Source: Streptomyces sp. MMBL 11-1
GTDB taxonomy: Bacteria > Actinomycetota > Actinomycetes > Streptomycetales > Streptomycetaceae
Direction of reading: 5' to 3'
DNA length: 64,000 nt
Assembly: GCF_028622875.1 (NCBI RefSeq)
Contig: NZ_CP117709.1
Coordinates: 868,001 to 932,000 of the forward strand
Made by a program: the position numbers and the translations under genes. Each line of letters starts with the position of its first letter. Position 1 is the stretch's first letter. Under the pieces are notes generated by a model. It did no database searches. It was given only the letters and a program-made list of their open reading frames with translations, and was not told where the DNA came from. This document shows positions 17,701 through 28,868 of the stretch, in pieces.

Positions 17701-19568
17701 CGGGGGTGCGGGACGCCGGTGCCGGACGGGAGGCCCAGCAGGTCGCCCAGGCGGGGGTCGGCGGCGAGGGATTCGACCGCGCGGAGCTCGTCCTCGTAAC
17801 TCTGCTCGGCCGCCCTGGCCCCGTCGGCGGCGCGGGCGGCGGCCAGATCGGCGCGGCTCTCGGCCACGGCCGCCTCGCGGGCGGTGTCGGCGGCGGCGCG
17901 CGCGGCTTCGCGGGCGGTGTCCCAGGCGGCGACGGCGGACTGTTCGGCGTCGCTGGCGGCGAGGGCCGCGCGGGCGGGGTCGGCGTCGGGCGCGGTGTCG
18001 TCGAGCCAGCCCGCCTTGACGGCTTCGGCGGTCTCCTGGCCCACTTCGGCGAGGCGCTGGCGCAGGTGTCCGGCCTCGCTGCGGGCGCGCTGGGCCTCGG
18101 TGGCGGCGACGGTCGCGTCGCGGTGGGCGCGTTCACCGGTGGCCTGGAGGGTGTCGGAGCGCTCCTCCTCCTCGTTGGCGAGGCGCTCGCCCTCCTCGGC
18201 GGCCCGGTGCAGGGCGCGGACGAGGTCGGTGGCGGCGGCGCTGCGGGCGGCGAGGGCGGGGGCGGCGTCGCGTTCGGCCTCGCGGATGGCGACGGCGACC
18301 CGGGCGGAGCGGTCGGCGGCGGCCCGGTGGCGCAGGACGGCTTCGGCTGCCTGCCAGGCGGCGTGCAGGGTGCGGGCCTCGACCAGCTCCTTGCGGCCGG
18401 CGGCGGCGCTCCTCTCGGCGGCGGTCAGGGCCAGCGAGGCGTGCCGGTAGGCGAGTTCGGCGGCGATCAGGGAGCGGCTGCCCCGGGTGGACTCGGCCTC
18501 GGTGACGGTGTGGGCGGCGGCGGTGACCCGTTCGGCCAGCTCGGCGGTTCGGGCGCGCTCCTCGGCGGCGCGGGCGGTCAGCCGGCGGGCCAGGGTGCGG
18601 GTGCGGCGTTCGGCGCCGGCGTGGATGTCACGGGCGCGGTCGCGGGTGTCGGTGGCCTCGACGATCCGGTTGAGGAGGTCCACGGAGCCCGCGGTGAAGT
18701 CGCGTTCGGCGGTCAGCTCGGCGCGGCGGCCCAGCTTGTTGCCGAAGCCGCTGACCAGGTCGGCGAGTCCGTCGGTGTCGCGGGTGTCGGTGACGGCGCG
18801 GAGCAGGAGGTCGGTGAAGTCGGAGTCCTTCTTCACCGCGAAGAGCCCTGCGGCCTCGCCCTCGTCGGCGTTCATCTCGCGCTGGTAGCGGAAGAGTTCG
18901 GGGTCGAGGCCGAGGTCGCCGAGGTGTTCGTTCCAGCGGTCGTGGATCTCTTCCCAGTGCACGTCGAGGTGGGCGTAGAACTTGCCCGCGTCCATCAGCG
19001 CGTCGCGGAACCCCTTCATCGTGCGCCGTCTGCCGCGTGCGCCGGAGACGCCTTCGGCGGGGCGGCCCACGGCGGAGGACTCGGCGACGGGCAGGCTGTC
19101 CAGGCTGAGCCCGGGTCCGGGCCGGAACGAATACCAGGCCTCGGCGAACTTGCGGGGGTCGTTGGAGACCTGACGGCCGCGCCACTCGCTGACCTTGCCG
19201 ACGACGACGCACTCGCCGGTGAGGGTGTGCTGCCATTCCAGGGCGACGTGCCCGCAGTCGTCGGCGAGGAGGAACTTGCGCAGGACGCCGGAGCTGGCGC
19301 CGCCGAGCGTGTTGCGGTGGCCGGGGAGCATCACCGAGAAGATCAGCTTGAGCAGGACGGACTTGCCGCCGCCGTTCTCCAGGAAGAGGACGCCCGCGGG
19401 GGCGGGGCGGCGGGGCGGGCCGACCGGCTCGTCCTCGAAGAACTCCGCCTGGGCGGGGGCGGGGCTGGGAACGGGTGCGCCGACGCCGCGCAGGTCGAGG
19501 ACGGTGTCGGCGTAGCGCGCACCGGCAGGCCCGATGGAGTAGAGGCGGACCCGGGACAACTCGTACAT
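14796..19568 (-). CDS. SMC-like coiled-coil ATPase (MukB/MksB/JetC-type architecture)
   Basis: A 1590-residue ABC-type ATPase with the head split between the two ends and two long Ala/Glu/Arg-rich coiled coils between, the layout of SMC, MukB and Wadjet JetC proteins that extrude or clamp DNA. Walker A is LENGGGKSVLLKLIF at residues about 63-77. The signature motif FSGGQLLTAAIALYC is near 1445 and Walker B GTLFLDNPIGRAN near 1478-1490. The Walker B has Asp-Asn (codons 15117-15122) where SMC proteins have the catalytic Asp-Glu. A globular insert near residues 630-830 may be the hinge. It is the last gene of a kleisin-like/MksE-like/SMC-like operon and starts 64 bp after the MksE-like stop. Longer than MukB (about 1490) or MksB. 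Family call good; function (chromosome organisation or anti-plasmid) is inference. Confidence 0.85.
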   Translation of the reverse strand: MYELSRVRLYSIGPAGARYADTVLDLRGVGAPVPSPAPAQAEFFEDEPVGPPRRPAPAGVLFLENGGGKSVLLKLIFSVMLPGHRNTLGGASSGVLRKFLLADDCGHVALEWQHTLTGECVVVGKVSEWRGRQVSNDPRKFAEAWYSFRPGPGLSLDSLPVAESSAVGRPAEGVSGARGRRRTMKGFRDALMDAGKFYAHLDVHWEEIHDRWNEHLGDLGLDPELFRYQREMNADEGEAAGLFAVKKDSDFTDLLLRAVTDTRDTDGLADLVSGFGNKLGRRAELTAERDFTAGSVDLLNRIVEATDTRDRARDIHAGAERRTRTLARRLTARAAEERARTAELAERVTAAAHTVTEAESTRGSRSLIAAELAYRHASLALTAAERSAAAGRKELVEARTLHAAWQAAEAVLRHRAAADRSARVAVAIREAERDAAPALAARSAAATDLVRALHRAAEEGERLANEEEERSDTLQATGERAHRDATVAATEAQRARSEAGHLRQRLAEVGQETAEAVKAGWLDDTAPDADPARAALAASDAEQSAVAAWDTAREAARAAADTAREAAVAESRADLAAARAADGARAAEQSYEDELRAVESLAADPRLGDLLGLPSGTGVPHPRREGADEPSGPAQGAGARPGPVTDDGPAPAAEPAADRAVALAGRPGPAQQPLTAEEFDRSADELRDLLDQSVAAAERRLFDLRTAAADDARILGALGEGGLLPPGPDVLATVEYLGEHGIPALPGWRYLAQAVDPADHAAVLAARPELVDGVVITDPDAHTRAREVLGGAALLPRSAVAVGTAAALLAPVPAPGTGSDAHNDGVFLVPPNPAMHDEHAADEERHALRSRAAARDEDIRTLAARLSGDRALAARIGSWRADCPPGMLTELAEAAATARTAAERAEAVLAEARTARAEADEAAADTARVRDERQEAAQRARRAADALAGLAHRLRERAGWQARLRELVDEAAESEARAAVCLDLARAADEDRRAAQRAGDDARRTARALRAERAEIAGVPEVLPEPDETAVRTALPTLREAYRAASQLYEKVGVGADLRAEQARAESDESAARAELDRLTNKVRTRAAQLLEGTDGADGPSRQAAAARAEAHVQLLETRASTASEHLGRLRGEAERLAPDDERQHHTELSDDLVPADAEEAQTLLRTATAELAAATGALDTARAAHSELLHAHRTAEDSAGGFDETAALLRDLLRDHGAEDGAEHPGPYPGTLEEARQSAAESRRSLRGCNADLSAAESAVRDASDVLVRHANSTRYEQVRTPARQQIRELPASALPEHAQKWADAFAPRLRVLTDELIQLERNRDSIVDRLRGLVDSALTTLRSAQRLSQLPEGLGEWSGQEFLRIRFEEPDQATLTERLGEVVDEATRAALKKNSDLRRDGMSLLLRGVEAALRPKGIAVEILKPDAVLRAERVPVGQMGDVFSGGQLLTAAIALYCTMAALRSNDRGRDRHRHAGTLFLDNPIGRANATYLLELQRAVSDALGVQLLYTTGLFDTTALAEFPLVIRLRNDADLRAGLKYISVEEHLRPGLPQQDPDGETVHGEITATRMFKRNEQPAAGTPAPRPGA

Positions 19569-19632
19569 GGCGGCGGACTCTCGTCGTTCGGTGAGCGGAG
19601 GCGGAGCGGCGGGGAATGCGGGCTGGGCGGAG

Positions 19633-20580
19633 TCAGGAGTGGAAGGGCAGGCCCGCGTCGGCGGCCAGCTCCATGCTGTCGGGGTCGGGCGGCGGCAGCA
19701 GGGTGGCGGAGCCGTCGGTGACGGGGACGACGCCGAGCTCCAGCAGTTCGGCCATGGCGGCGCTGCCCGCCAGGTCGCGGACCTGAAGCTGGTAGCGGGC
19801 GGTGGTGCGGTAGGCGCCGCCCGCGTCGTCGCCGGTGCGCTGGAGGAAGCCGGAGTCGGTGAGGAAGGCGACGGCCTTGCCGATGATGCCGGTGGTGGAG
19901 CCGGCGAGCCGGCGGGCGTCCTTGGTCGCGCCGGTGGCGCTGCGGCGGGCGTAGACCCGCCAGCCGGCTTCCAGTCCGGGGGCGTCGCTGGCCGGGTCGG
20001 TGTTGTCGCCCTGTTCCTCGGCGCGCTCCTCCAGTCGCCGGCAGGCCTGGCGGACGAAGGCGTCGACGCCGTTGACCGTGATGCGGCCGATGTACGCGTC
20101 GTCGGCGAGGTCCTCGGGGCGGGGGAAGGCCAGGGCGGCGACGGCGAGGTGGGCGAGGCCGTGCAGGAAGCGGTCGGCGGCGTCGGAGGACGCGCGGCGG
20201 GCGTAGTCGCCCATGCGGACGGCGAAGACGGAGTCCTCGCCCGCGGTCACGGCCATCCCGGCGCGCGGGGAGACCTCCAGGACGATGAGGCCGAGGCCGG
20301 TGGCGACGGCGTCGGCGAGCCGGGCGAAGGCGCTCTCCTCGCGGTAGCGCCGCAGCAGGTCGGCGTATTCGGCGTCGCGGGCGGGCAGCAGCTTGGGCTG
20401 GAGCCCGAAGGAGACCAGGCGGGCGGCGTCGGCGGCGTCGGCCGGAGTGACGGGCGTCGGTCCGGCGGGCTCGGCGGCGCCTCCCGGGTGCGCGGAGTCG
20501 CCCGCGTACGGGGTGGCGGGCCCGGCGTACGCGGAGGGCTCGGTCCACGCGTCGGGGTGCTCGGCGTCGTGGTCGCTCAC
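19633..20580 (-). CDS. MksE/JetB-like accessory subunit of the SMC-like complex
   Basis: A 315-residue protein whose position (between a kleisin-like and an SMC-like gene) and predicted helix-rich, winged-helix-like content fit MksE/JetB, the subunit that binds the kleisin. The first 45 residues are low-complexity Ala/Pro/Gly. The folded part starts at DAADAARLVSFGLQPKLLPA. A middle motif RITVNGVDAFVRQACRRLEE and a C-terminal winged-helix-like stretch GIIGKAVAFLTDSGFLQRTG with a strand hairpin AYRTTARYQLQVRDLAG are visible. The ATG 20580 overlaps the stop of the upstream mini-ORF as ATGA. No enzymatic motif is seen. Assignment rests mainly on synteny and architecture, so it is moderate. Confidence 0.7.
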   Translation of the reverse strand: MSDHDAEHPDAWTEPSAYAGPATPYAGDSAHPGGAAEPAGPTPVTPADAADAARLVSFGLQPKLLPARDAEYADLLRRYREESAFARLADAVATGLGLIVLEVSPRAGMAVTAGEDSVFAVRMGDYARRASSDAADRFLHGLAHLAVAALAFPRPEDLADDAYIGRITVNGVDAFVRQACRRLEERAEEQGDNTDPASDAPGLEAGWRVYARRSATGATKDARRLAGSTTGIIGKAVAFLTDSGFLQRTGDDAGGAYRTTARYQLQVRDLAGSAAMAELLELGVVPVTDGSATLLPPPDPDSMELAADAGLPFHS

Positions 20581-20786
20581 GGCTGGGACTCCTCGGTACG
20601 GAAGACGTGCGGGTGCGGAAGGAGGGCGGGCCCGGTCGCGACGGACGACGGTGCGGGACTGTTCACGGCGGGGGCGACGAGGCTGTGCACGGCGGAGGCC
20701 GCGGGGCCGGTCACGACGGAGAGCGCGGGACTGTCCACGACGGGGGCGGCGGGACTGTCCACGACGGAGGCCATGGGCCCGGTCAC
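20577..20786 (-). CDS. Octapeptide-repeat mini-ORF coupled between SMC-complex genes
   Basis: A 69-codon frame that starts GTGA over the stop of the kleisin-like gene (20783-20786) and ends ATGA over the start of the MksE-like gene (20577-20580). This is the signature of translational coupling on both sides. Its first 48 residues are six imperfect copies of an eight-residue unit, for example VDSPAAPV, VDSPALSV, VTGPAASA, VHSLVAPA and VNSPAPSS. The rest is ALLPHPHVFRTEESQP. I recognise no homologue. It may be a genuine peptide, a tract that keeps ribosomes moving between the two large genes, or a repeat expansion in what was a spacer; the double overlap favours translation. Confidence 0.5.
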   Translation of the reverse strand: MTGPMASVVDSPAAPVVDSPALSVVTGPAASAVHSLVAPAVNSPAPSSVATGPALLPHPHVFRTEESQP

Positions 20787-20796
20787 GAGGCCTCCT
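20653..20796. repeat. Six tandem 24-bp imperfect repeats inside the SMC-like operon
   Basis: Units start at 20653, 20677, 20701, 20725, 20749 and 20773; units 4 and 5 share GCGGGACTGTCCACGACGG. The unit length equals eight codons and keeps the mini-ORF frame. The last unit runs into the 3' end of the kleisin-like gene. Confidence 0.85.
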
Positions 20797-22312
20797 TGCG
20801 GTCGGCGGCCATGCCGACGGCGTCCAGCAGGGCGGTGCCCACGATCAGGTCGGCGCCGCCGAACTCCGGGTCGTCCAGCTGTGCCCCGTCGTCCACGGCG
20901 AACAGCAGGCGGCGTTCGCCCTGGCGGTAGGCGGTGCCGACCGGCGGGCTGGCGGCGTGGACGGCGAGCAGGGCGACCAGGTACGGCAGGTCGGTGTCGC
21001 CGGTGCGACGGGCCTCGGCGAGCAGTCCGGAGAGCCGGCGCGGGGCGTCGTGCTCCAGGTCGAGCAGGGTCATGGCGCGGGCGAGCTGCTCCTCGCTGAA
21101 CCGGCTGTCGTCGGGGGTGGCGATGAGGTCGGGCTCGGGCATCTCCGCGCCCAGGTGCTCGCGCTCCAGCGGCGGGGTGAGCAGCAGGTCGACCAGGTCC
21201 CCGACCCGTACGGAGGTGGGGGTGCGCAGTCCGGTGCCGTGGGCGAAGAAGGCGTCGGTGGCCCGGGTGGACTGTTCGACGGAGAGGGGCAGGAGCGGGG
21301 CGAGGAGCTGCCCGTACAGGTCGAGGCCCGCGTGGCCGGCGGGCGGGGCGAACGCCTGCCGGTCCTGCTCCGCGCGGAAGAGGGGGCCCGCCTCCAGGAG
21401 CCGGGACTGGAGCTGGGTGTGGCGGCGGATGCAGTCCTTGACGATGTCGACCAGCTCGGCGGCCCGGCGCCTGTGCTCGGGGTCCTCGGCCTCGTCACGG
21501 GCCTTGCGGATGTTGGTGAGGATGGCGTTCTCGTGGCGGTAGCGGTCGGCCACGTGGTCCAGGGCCTCGGCGATCATGTCCGGGACGGTGTGGAGCCAGT
21601 CGACGGCGCGGACGTTGCGCCGGGTGGCCTCCAGGGTCCGGCGCAGGGTCTCGGCGTACTGCACGGTGCGGTAGCGGGCCTGTTCGGCGGCGAGTTGGGC
21701 GTCGGCGAGGCGGCCCCGGCTGATGAGGACCTCCAGCTTGACCTCGGCGGCGATCTGGGCGCTGGTGACATCGGTGTCCAGCGCGCCGACGAGGACATTG
21801 ACCGCTTCGTCGGTGGCGCGGAGGTAGACCGTGCCCCCGTAGCCCGGGACCTCTTCGATGAGCTTGAAGTCGTAGTCCCGGCGGACGTAGACCCCGTCGG
21901 GGCCGAACGTGCCGTAGACCGCGCGGAAACCGCGGTCGACACTGCCGACGTTGATCAGGTTCTCCAGGACCCAGCGGGCGACCCGTTCGTGCTCGGCGAC
22001 CGGACGGTCGGGGGCCTGGGCGCCGACCCGGGGCAGCAGTCTGGCCACTATCTGGTCGTGGTCGGCCCCGGTGTCGAAGTCCATGTTGAGCGTGACGTGG
22101 TCGATCGCGGCGAGGGCGACCTCCGCCATGGCGTACACCGTGTACTCGCCGGCCAGATTCGCCTTGCGGACGTCGAGGTCGTGCAGCGGCGCCGTGCACG
22201 CGAGCGCGCGCAGCCGCCGCGAGAGCCCCTCGTCGGCGGCGGGGCCCGGGGCAGGCCGCGGCCCCGCGCTGAGCTGCGGCGAGGCGGTGTCCGGGTAGGC
22301 AGGCGAAGTCAC
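20783..22312 (-). CDS. Kleisin-like subunit (MksF/JetA-type position) of the SMC-like complex
   Basis: A 509-residue, mostly alpha-helical protein and the first gene of the SMC-like operon, the position and size of MksF/JetA kleisins that bridge the SMC heads. Helical segments such as AEVKLEVLISRGRLADAQLA and QARYRTVQYAETLRRTLEAT are typical. It begins at GTG 22312 (VTSPAYPDTASP); a TTG at 22342 in frame is the alternative. I prefer GTG because TAATCT sits 7 nt upstream and no Shine-Dalgarno exists, which fits a leaderless mRNA. Its stop overlaps the following mini-ORF. No catalytic motif is seen. No JetD/MksG (Toprim-like nuclease) gene lies on either side. Assignment by synteny, size and helicity; moderate. 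Confidence 0.68.
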   Translation of the reverse strand: MTSPAYPDTASPQLSAGPRPAPGPAADEGLSRRLRALACTAPLHDLDVRKANLAGEYTVYAMAEVALAAIDHVTLNMDFDTGADHDQIVARLLPRVGAQAPDRPVAEHERVARWVLENLINVGSVDRGFRAVYGTFGPDGVYVRRDYDFKLIEEVPGYGGTVYLRATDEAVNVLVGALDTDVTSAQIAAEVKLEVLISRGRLADAQLAAEQARYRTVQYAETLRRTLEATRRNVRAVDWLHTVPDMIAEALDHVADRYRHENAILTNIRKARDEAEDPEHRRRAAELVDIVKDCIRRHTQLQSRLLEAGPLFRAEQDRQAFAPPAGHAGLDLYGQLLAPLLPLSVEQSTRATDAFFAHGTGLRTPTSVRVGDLVDLLLTPPLEREHLGAEMPEPDLIATPDDSRFSEEQLARAMTLLDLEHDAPRRLSGLLAEARRTGDTDLPYLVALLAVHAASPPVGTAYRQGERRLLFAVDDGAQLDDPEFGGADLIVGTALLDAVGMAADRKEAS

Positions 22313-22319
22313 GTGGGAC

Positions 22320-22325
22320 AGATTA
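22320..22325 (-). promoter_or_regulatory. Candidate -10 of the leaderless SMC-like operon promoter
   Basis: TAATCT on the minus strand, 7 nt before GTG 22312, placing the transcription start at or next to the start codon. A -35 is not well formed. Confidence 0.5.
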
Positions 22326-22382
22326 GGTCCTCGCACCGACAACGGTCGAAACGGCGTTTATGCGACCGGCCCCGGGCGGGGG

Positions 22383-26051
<3,669 letters not shown>

Positions 26052-26138
26052 GGCGCCATTCTGTGCCCGCGCCCGCGGGCTCGCAGGCCCGAAGCGTCCG
26101 CGGGAGATCTCGCGGGGGCGCGGCGTCCCGTCGGGGGT

Positions 26139-26711
26139 TCAGTCCTGGAAGAGCGCTGCCAGGCGGGGCAGCCGGAGGCGGTTCGCGGCGGCGTCCTCGG
26201 CGTCCCAGCTCTCGCCCGCCGGGTCCGCCGGGCGTATGCGGTCGCGCAGCGCGGCTTCGACCACGGCGTCGAGGGAGGCTCTCTCGCCCCGGAGACGGCG
26301 GTAGGCCTGGGCGATCGGGACGTTCAGGGACTCGTATCCGATCCAGCCCCGCTCTTCCCGGCTCATCCGGATCACCACCGGCAGTCCGGCCAGCGTGTCC
26401 GGATCGGCCACCGCCCGGGTGAAGGTCTCCCGGCCGAGCAGGGCCAGCCCGTCGCGGAAGTCCATGAAGCCGTCGTCGCCGCAGCCGCCCTCGATGAGGT
26501 GGGCCGCGTTCCACAGGGGCCACCGGTAGGCGGACCGGGTCACGTCCACCGCGGTGACGGCGAAGGCCGCGATCCGCTCCGGGTCCAGGGCCGCGAGCAC
26601 GTCGGTCAGGGCTCCGGGCAGGGGGTCGTCGGGCGGGTCCCGGTCGTCCGCCCGGTCCCCGGCCGCGTCGCGGGCCCGTTCGACGAGCCCCCACCACTCG
26701 TTGATGTCCAT
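26139..26711 (-). CDS. DUF4240 domain protein
   Basis: A 190-residue soluble protein of the DUF4240 family, common in streptomycetes and without known function. It starts MDINEWWGLVERARDAAGD, the usual family opening, and carries FVTAVDVTRSAYRWPLW-like and GGCGDDGFMDFRDGLALLG motifs typical of DUF4240 (here AVTAVDVTRSAYRWPLW). The ATG at 26711 has no Shine-Dalgarno; what precedes it is in fact the CCTCCTCC arm of a terminator. A -10-like TACGCT lies 6 nt upstream, so it is probably leaderless. It sits between the HEAT-repeat gene and the oxoprolinase gene on the same strand. Some DUF4240 proteins are found near toxin-immunity loci, but nothing here proves that role. Confidence 0.82.
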   Translation of the reverse strand: MDINEWWGLVERARDAAGDRADDRDPPDDPLPGALTDVLAALDPERIAAFAVTAVDVTRSAYRWPLWNAAHLIEGGCGDDGFMDFRDGLALLGRETFTRAVADPDTLAGLPVVIRMSREERGWIGYESLNVPIAQAYRRLRGERASLDAVVEAALRDRIRPADPAGESWDAEDAAANRLRLPRLAALFQD

Positions 26712-26717
26712 GGGAAA

Positions 26718-26723
26718 AGCGTA
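26718..26723 (-). promoter_or_regulatory. Candidate -10 element for a leaderless DUF4240 transcript
   Basis: TACGCT on the minus strand, 6 nt before ATG 26711, directly at the foot of the preceding terminator hairpin. Confidence 0.35.
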
Positions 26724-26753
26724 GGAGGAGGGTCTGACAACGACCCTCCTCCT
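26723..26753. terminator. Hairpin terminator between the HEAT-repeat and DUF4240 genes
   Basis: AGGAGGAGGGTC (26723-26734) pairs perfectly with GACCCTCCTCCT (26742-26753) around a 7-nt loop, 13 bp beyond the HEAT-repeat stop. Confidence 0.75.
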
Positions 26754-26766
26754 GGGGACCGTGCGG

Positions 26767-28185
26767 TCAGAGAGCCGGTGCGTCCGGCCCGATCCGGCTC
26801 CGTACCGCCGTCTGGACCTCGGCCTCCTCGGCCGGGTCGGCGGCGAGGCGGCGCAGGCGTTCGGCGACGCGGATGTCTCCGGTCTCGGCGTGCAGGGCGG
26901 CCACCTCGCGGGTGGTTTCCTCGCAGTCCCAGAGGCATTCCACCGCGAACCCGGTCGCGAAGGACGGATCGGTGGCGGCCAGGGCGCGGGCGGCCCTGCC
27001 CCGCAGGTGCGAGGAGGACGTCTCACGGTAGACGTGGCGCAGCACGGGCGCGGCGCAGGCGATGCCGAGGCGGCCCGCTCCGTCGACCAGGGTCCACAGC
27101 CGGGGGGCGTCGGGTCCGTCGCCGCGTACGGCCTCCCGCAGCGCGCCGAGGACTTGGGGAGCGTCCTGGGCGGTGCCTCGGCAGGCGAGCACTCCGGCGG
27201 CCGAGGCCCCGAGTGCGTCCGGGCGATGGGCCCAGCGCCGGGCCCGTTCTACGGCGTCGTCGCAGGTCATCCGCTCGAAGGCGGCGATGGACGTGTCCGC
27301 GACGGTGCGGGCGGGGCTGACGGCGGCGGCCTCGATGACGTCGAGGACGGTGGGGTCGCCCGCCTCCGCGAGGTAGTGCAGGGCGGCGCAGCGGGCGCCG
27401 TCGGGGCCGCTGCGGGCGGCCTCGACGATCAGGGGCAGGTCGTCGGGTCCGGCGACGGCGGAGAGGCAGCGGGCCGCGGGGACGTGCAGTTCGCTGCCGC
27501 GTTCCAGGGCCTGCTGGGCCCAGTCGAAGACGGCCTGGACGCTCCAGCCGGGGCGGGGGCCCCCGGGGCGCATCTGGCGTTGCCACCGGTCGAACGAGCC
27601 CTGTTCGCCGGCGGCCCGGACCCGGGCGCCGACCGCTGCGCGCGGGTCGTCGGCCCACAGCCGCCAGGGGCGTGGCTCGAAGGAGTCCCGTACGGCGGCG
27701 GCGAGGTCGGCCGAGCCCTGGTCGGTGGCCGGGAAGCGGGCGAGGACGGGCAGCGCGAGGGAGCGCAGGCCGGCGTCGTCGTCGCGCAGGGCGAGCTCGT
27801 CCAGGGCCCAGGCCCAGTTGGCGCCGGTCGCCGCGTAGCGGCGGAGCAGGGCCAGGGCGTCGTCGCGTCCGTAGGAGGCGAGGTGGCCGAGGACGGACAG
27901 CGCCAGACCGGTCCGGGAGTCGTCGGTGTCGAGGTGGTCGTCGGGATCGGCGAGGTGTCGCTCGATCTCCTCGATACCGCCGTCGAGGTCGAGGTAGAGG
28001 CGGGCGTAGTAGAGGGAGCGGTTCTCCACCTGCCAGTCGTGACGGGGGTCGCTCACGACGCAGTGGTTGAGAGCCGCGAGGGCCTCGGGGCGCGGCGCGG
28101 CGAGCGCGTGGAGCGTTCCGTCGCCGCGGCCCCTCTGCAACAGGCCGAGCAGGGTGCCGCTCGGCGCTATGAACGGATCGAACAT
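26767..28185 (-). CDS. HEAT-repeat protein
   Basis: A 472-residue all-helical protein built of HEAT-like repeats, a scaffold for protein-protein contact. The repeat pattern is visible from about residue 230 to the end: ARCLSAVAGPDDLPLIVEAA, then ARCAALHYLAEAGDPTVLDV, ADTSIAAFERMTCDDAVERA and RGRAARALAATDPSFATGF, each pairing two helices with conserved Ala/Leu and Asp. The N-terminal part (FDPFIAPSGTLLGLLQRGRG) is family-specific. ATG 28185 has a weak GAGG 8 nt upstream. No enzymatic residue or export signal is seen. It neighbours DUF4240 and ankyrin proteins on the same strand, but terminators and gaps suggest separate transcripts. The partner is unknown. Confidence 0.82.
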   Translation of the reverse strand: MFDPFIAPSGTLLGLLQRGRGDGTLHALAAPRPEALAALNHCVVSDPRHDWQVENRSLYYARLYLDLDGGIEEIERHLADPDDHLDTDDSRTGLALSVLGHLASYGRDDALALLRRYAATGANWAWALDELALRDDDAGLRSLALPVLARFPATDQGSADLAAAVRDSFEPRPWRLWADDPRAAVGARVRAAGEQGSFDRWQRQMRPGGPRPGWSVQAVFDWAQQALERGSELHVPAARCLSAVAGPDDLPLIVEAARSGPDGARCAALHYLAEAGDPTVLDVIEAAAVSPARTVADTSIAAFERMTCDDAVERARRWAHRPDALGASAAGVLACRGTAQDAPQVLGALREAVRGDGPDAPRLWTLVDGAGRLGIACAAPVLRHVYRETSSSHLRGRAARALAATDPSFATGFAVECLWDCEETTREVAALHAETGDIRVAERLRRLAADPAEEAEVQTAVRSRIGPDAPAL

Positions 28186-28475
28186 GGGAGAAAGCCTCAC
28201 ATCAAGCTGTCGACGCAACCGGGACTGTGCAGTGCCCCGCGCCTCTCGGCACGCGGGGGTGTCCGGGGGGACACCGTTACGCCGCGCAGTGACATGATCG
28301 GCCGACCGCCGTCTTTCGCCTGGTGAAGAGCATCTTCCTCTGCCTCTCGTCGGTGGCCCTGAGCGGGCCCGCGACGTCATGATGACCCAGCCATTTCGCC
28401 ACCGCGACCACATTTACGACGGACCGGTCAGCGGAGCCCACGGCGGACGCGCCCAGGGGCGTGCCCGCCGCCGTC

Positions 28476-28868
28476 TCACCGGGCACCGAAGCGTTCCAGC
28501 AGGTCGGACTTGCCGAACATCCGGGCCGTGTCCTGTGCGGACGGCGTTCCGGCGGCCGGGTCGGCGCCGACGGCGAGCAGCGCGTCGATGACGGCGTCCT
28601 CGCCCTTGAAGACGGCTCCGGCCAGCGGGGTCTGGCCCCGGTCGTTGGCCCGGTCCGGGTCGGCCCCACGGGCGACGAGGGCGGCGACCGCCCCGGCGTG
28701 CCCGTGGTAGGCGGCGAGCATGAGCAGCGTGTCGCCCCGGTCGTTGGTGAGGTTGGCGGGGACTCCGGCCTCGACGTACGCGGTGAGCGCCTCGGTGTCG
28801 CCGGCGCGGGCCAGGTCGAAGACCTTGGTCGCCAGCTCGACCACCTCGGGATCAGGGGTTTCGCTCAT
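28476..28868 (-). CDS. Small ankyrin-repeat protein
   Basis: A 130-residue ankyrin-repeat protein with about three repeats. Clear consensus pieces are NDRGDTLLMLAAYHGHAGAV, ALVARGADPDRANDRGQTPL and AGAVFKGEDAVIDALLAVGA; the last repeat ends with the short helix DTARMFGKSDLLERFG. It is cytoplasmic and probably binds one protein partner. The start is ATG 28868 (MSETPDPEVVEL), with GAGGAAGG about 11 nt upstream. In streptomycetes similar small ankyrin proteins can sit beside catalase genes, but no catalase is present here. About 290 bp separate its stop from the start of the HEAT-repeat gene, and I see no gene in that gap. Confidence 0.88.
   Translation of the reverse strand: MSETPDPEVVELATKVFDLARAGDTEALTAYVEAGVPANLTNDRGDTLLMLAAYHGHAGAVAALVARGADPDRANDRGQTPLAGAVFKGEDAVIDALLAVGADPAAGTPSAQDTARMFGKSDLLERFGAR

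Noticed and set aside
14877..19721. A 1600-codon open frame on the plus strand opposite the SMC-like gene
   Set aside because: Its translation is low-complexity Gly/Val/Ala/Gln, as expected from the antisense of a GC-rich coiled-coil gene; no domain or ribosome site.
14796..22312. Calling the SMC-like operon a Wadjet defence system
   Set aside because: No JetD/Toprim gene is adjacent and the locus is in core-like synteny; kept as an SMC-like complex of unknown role.
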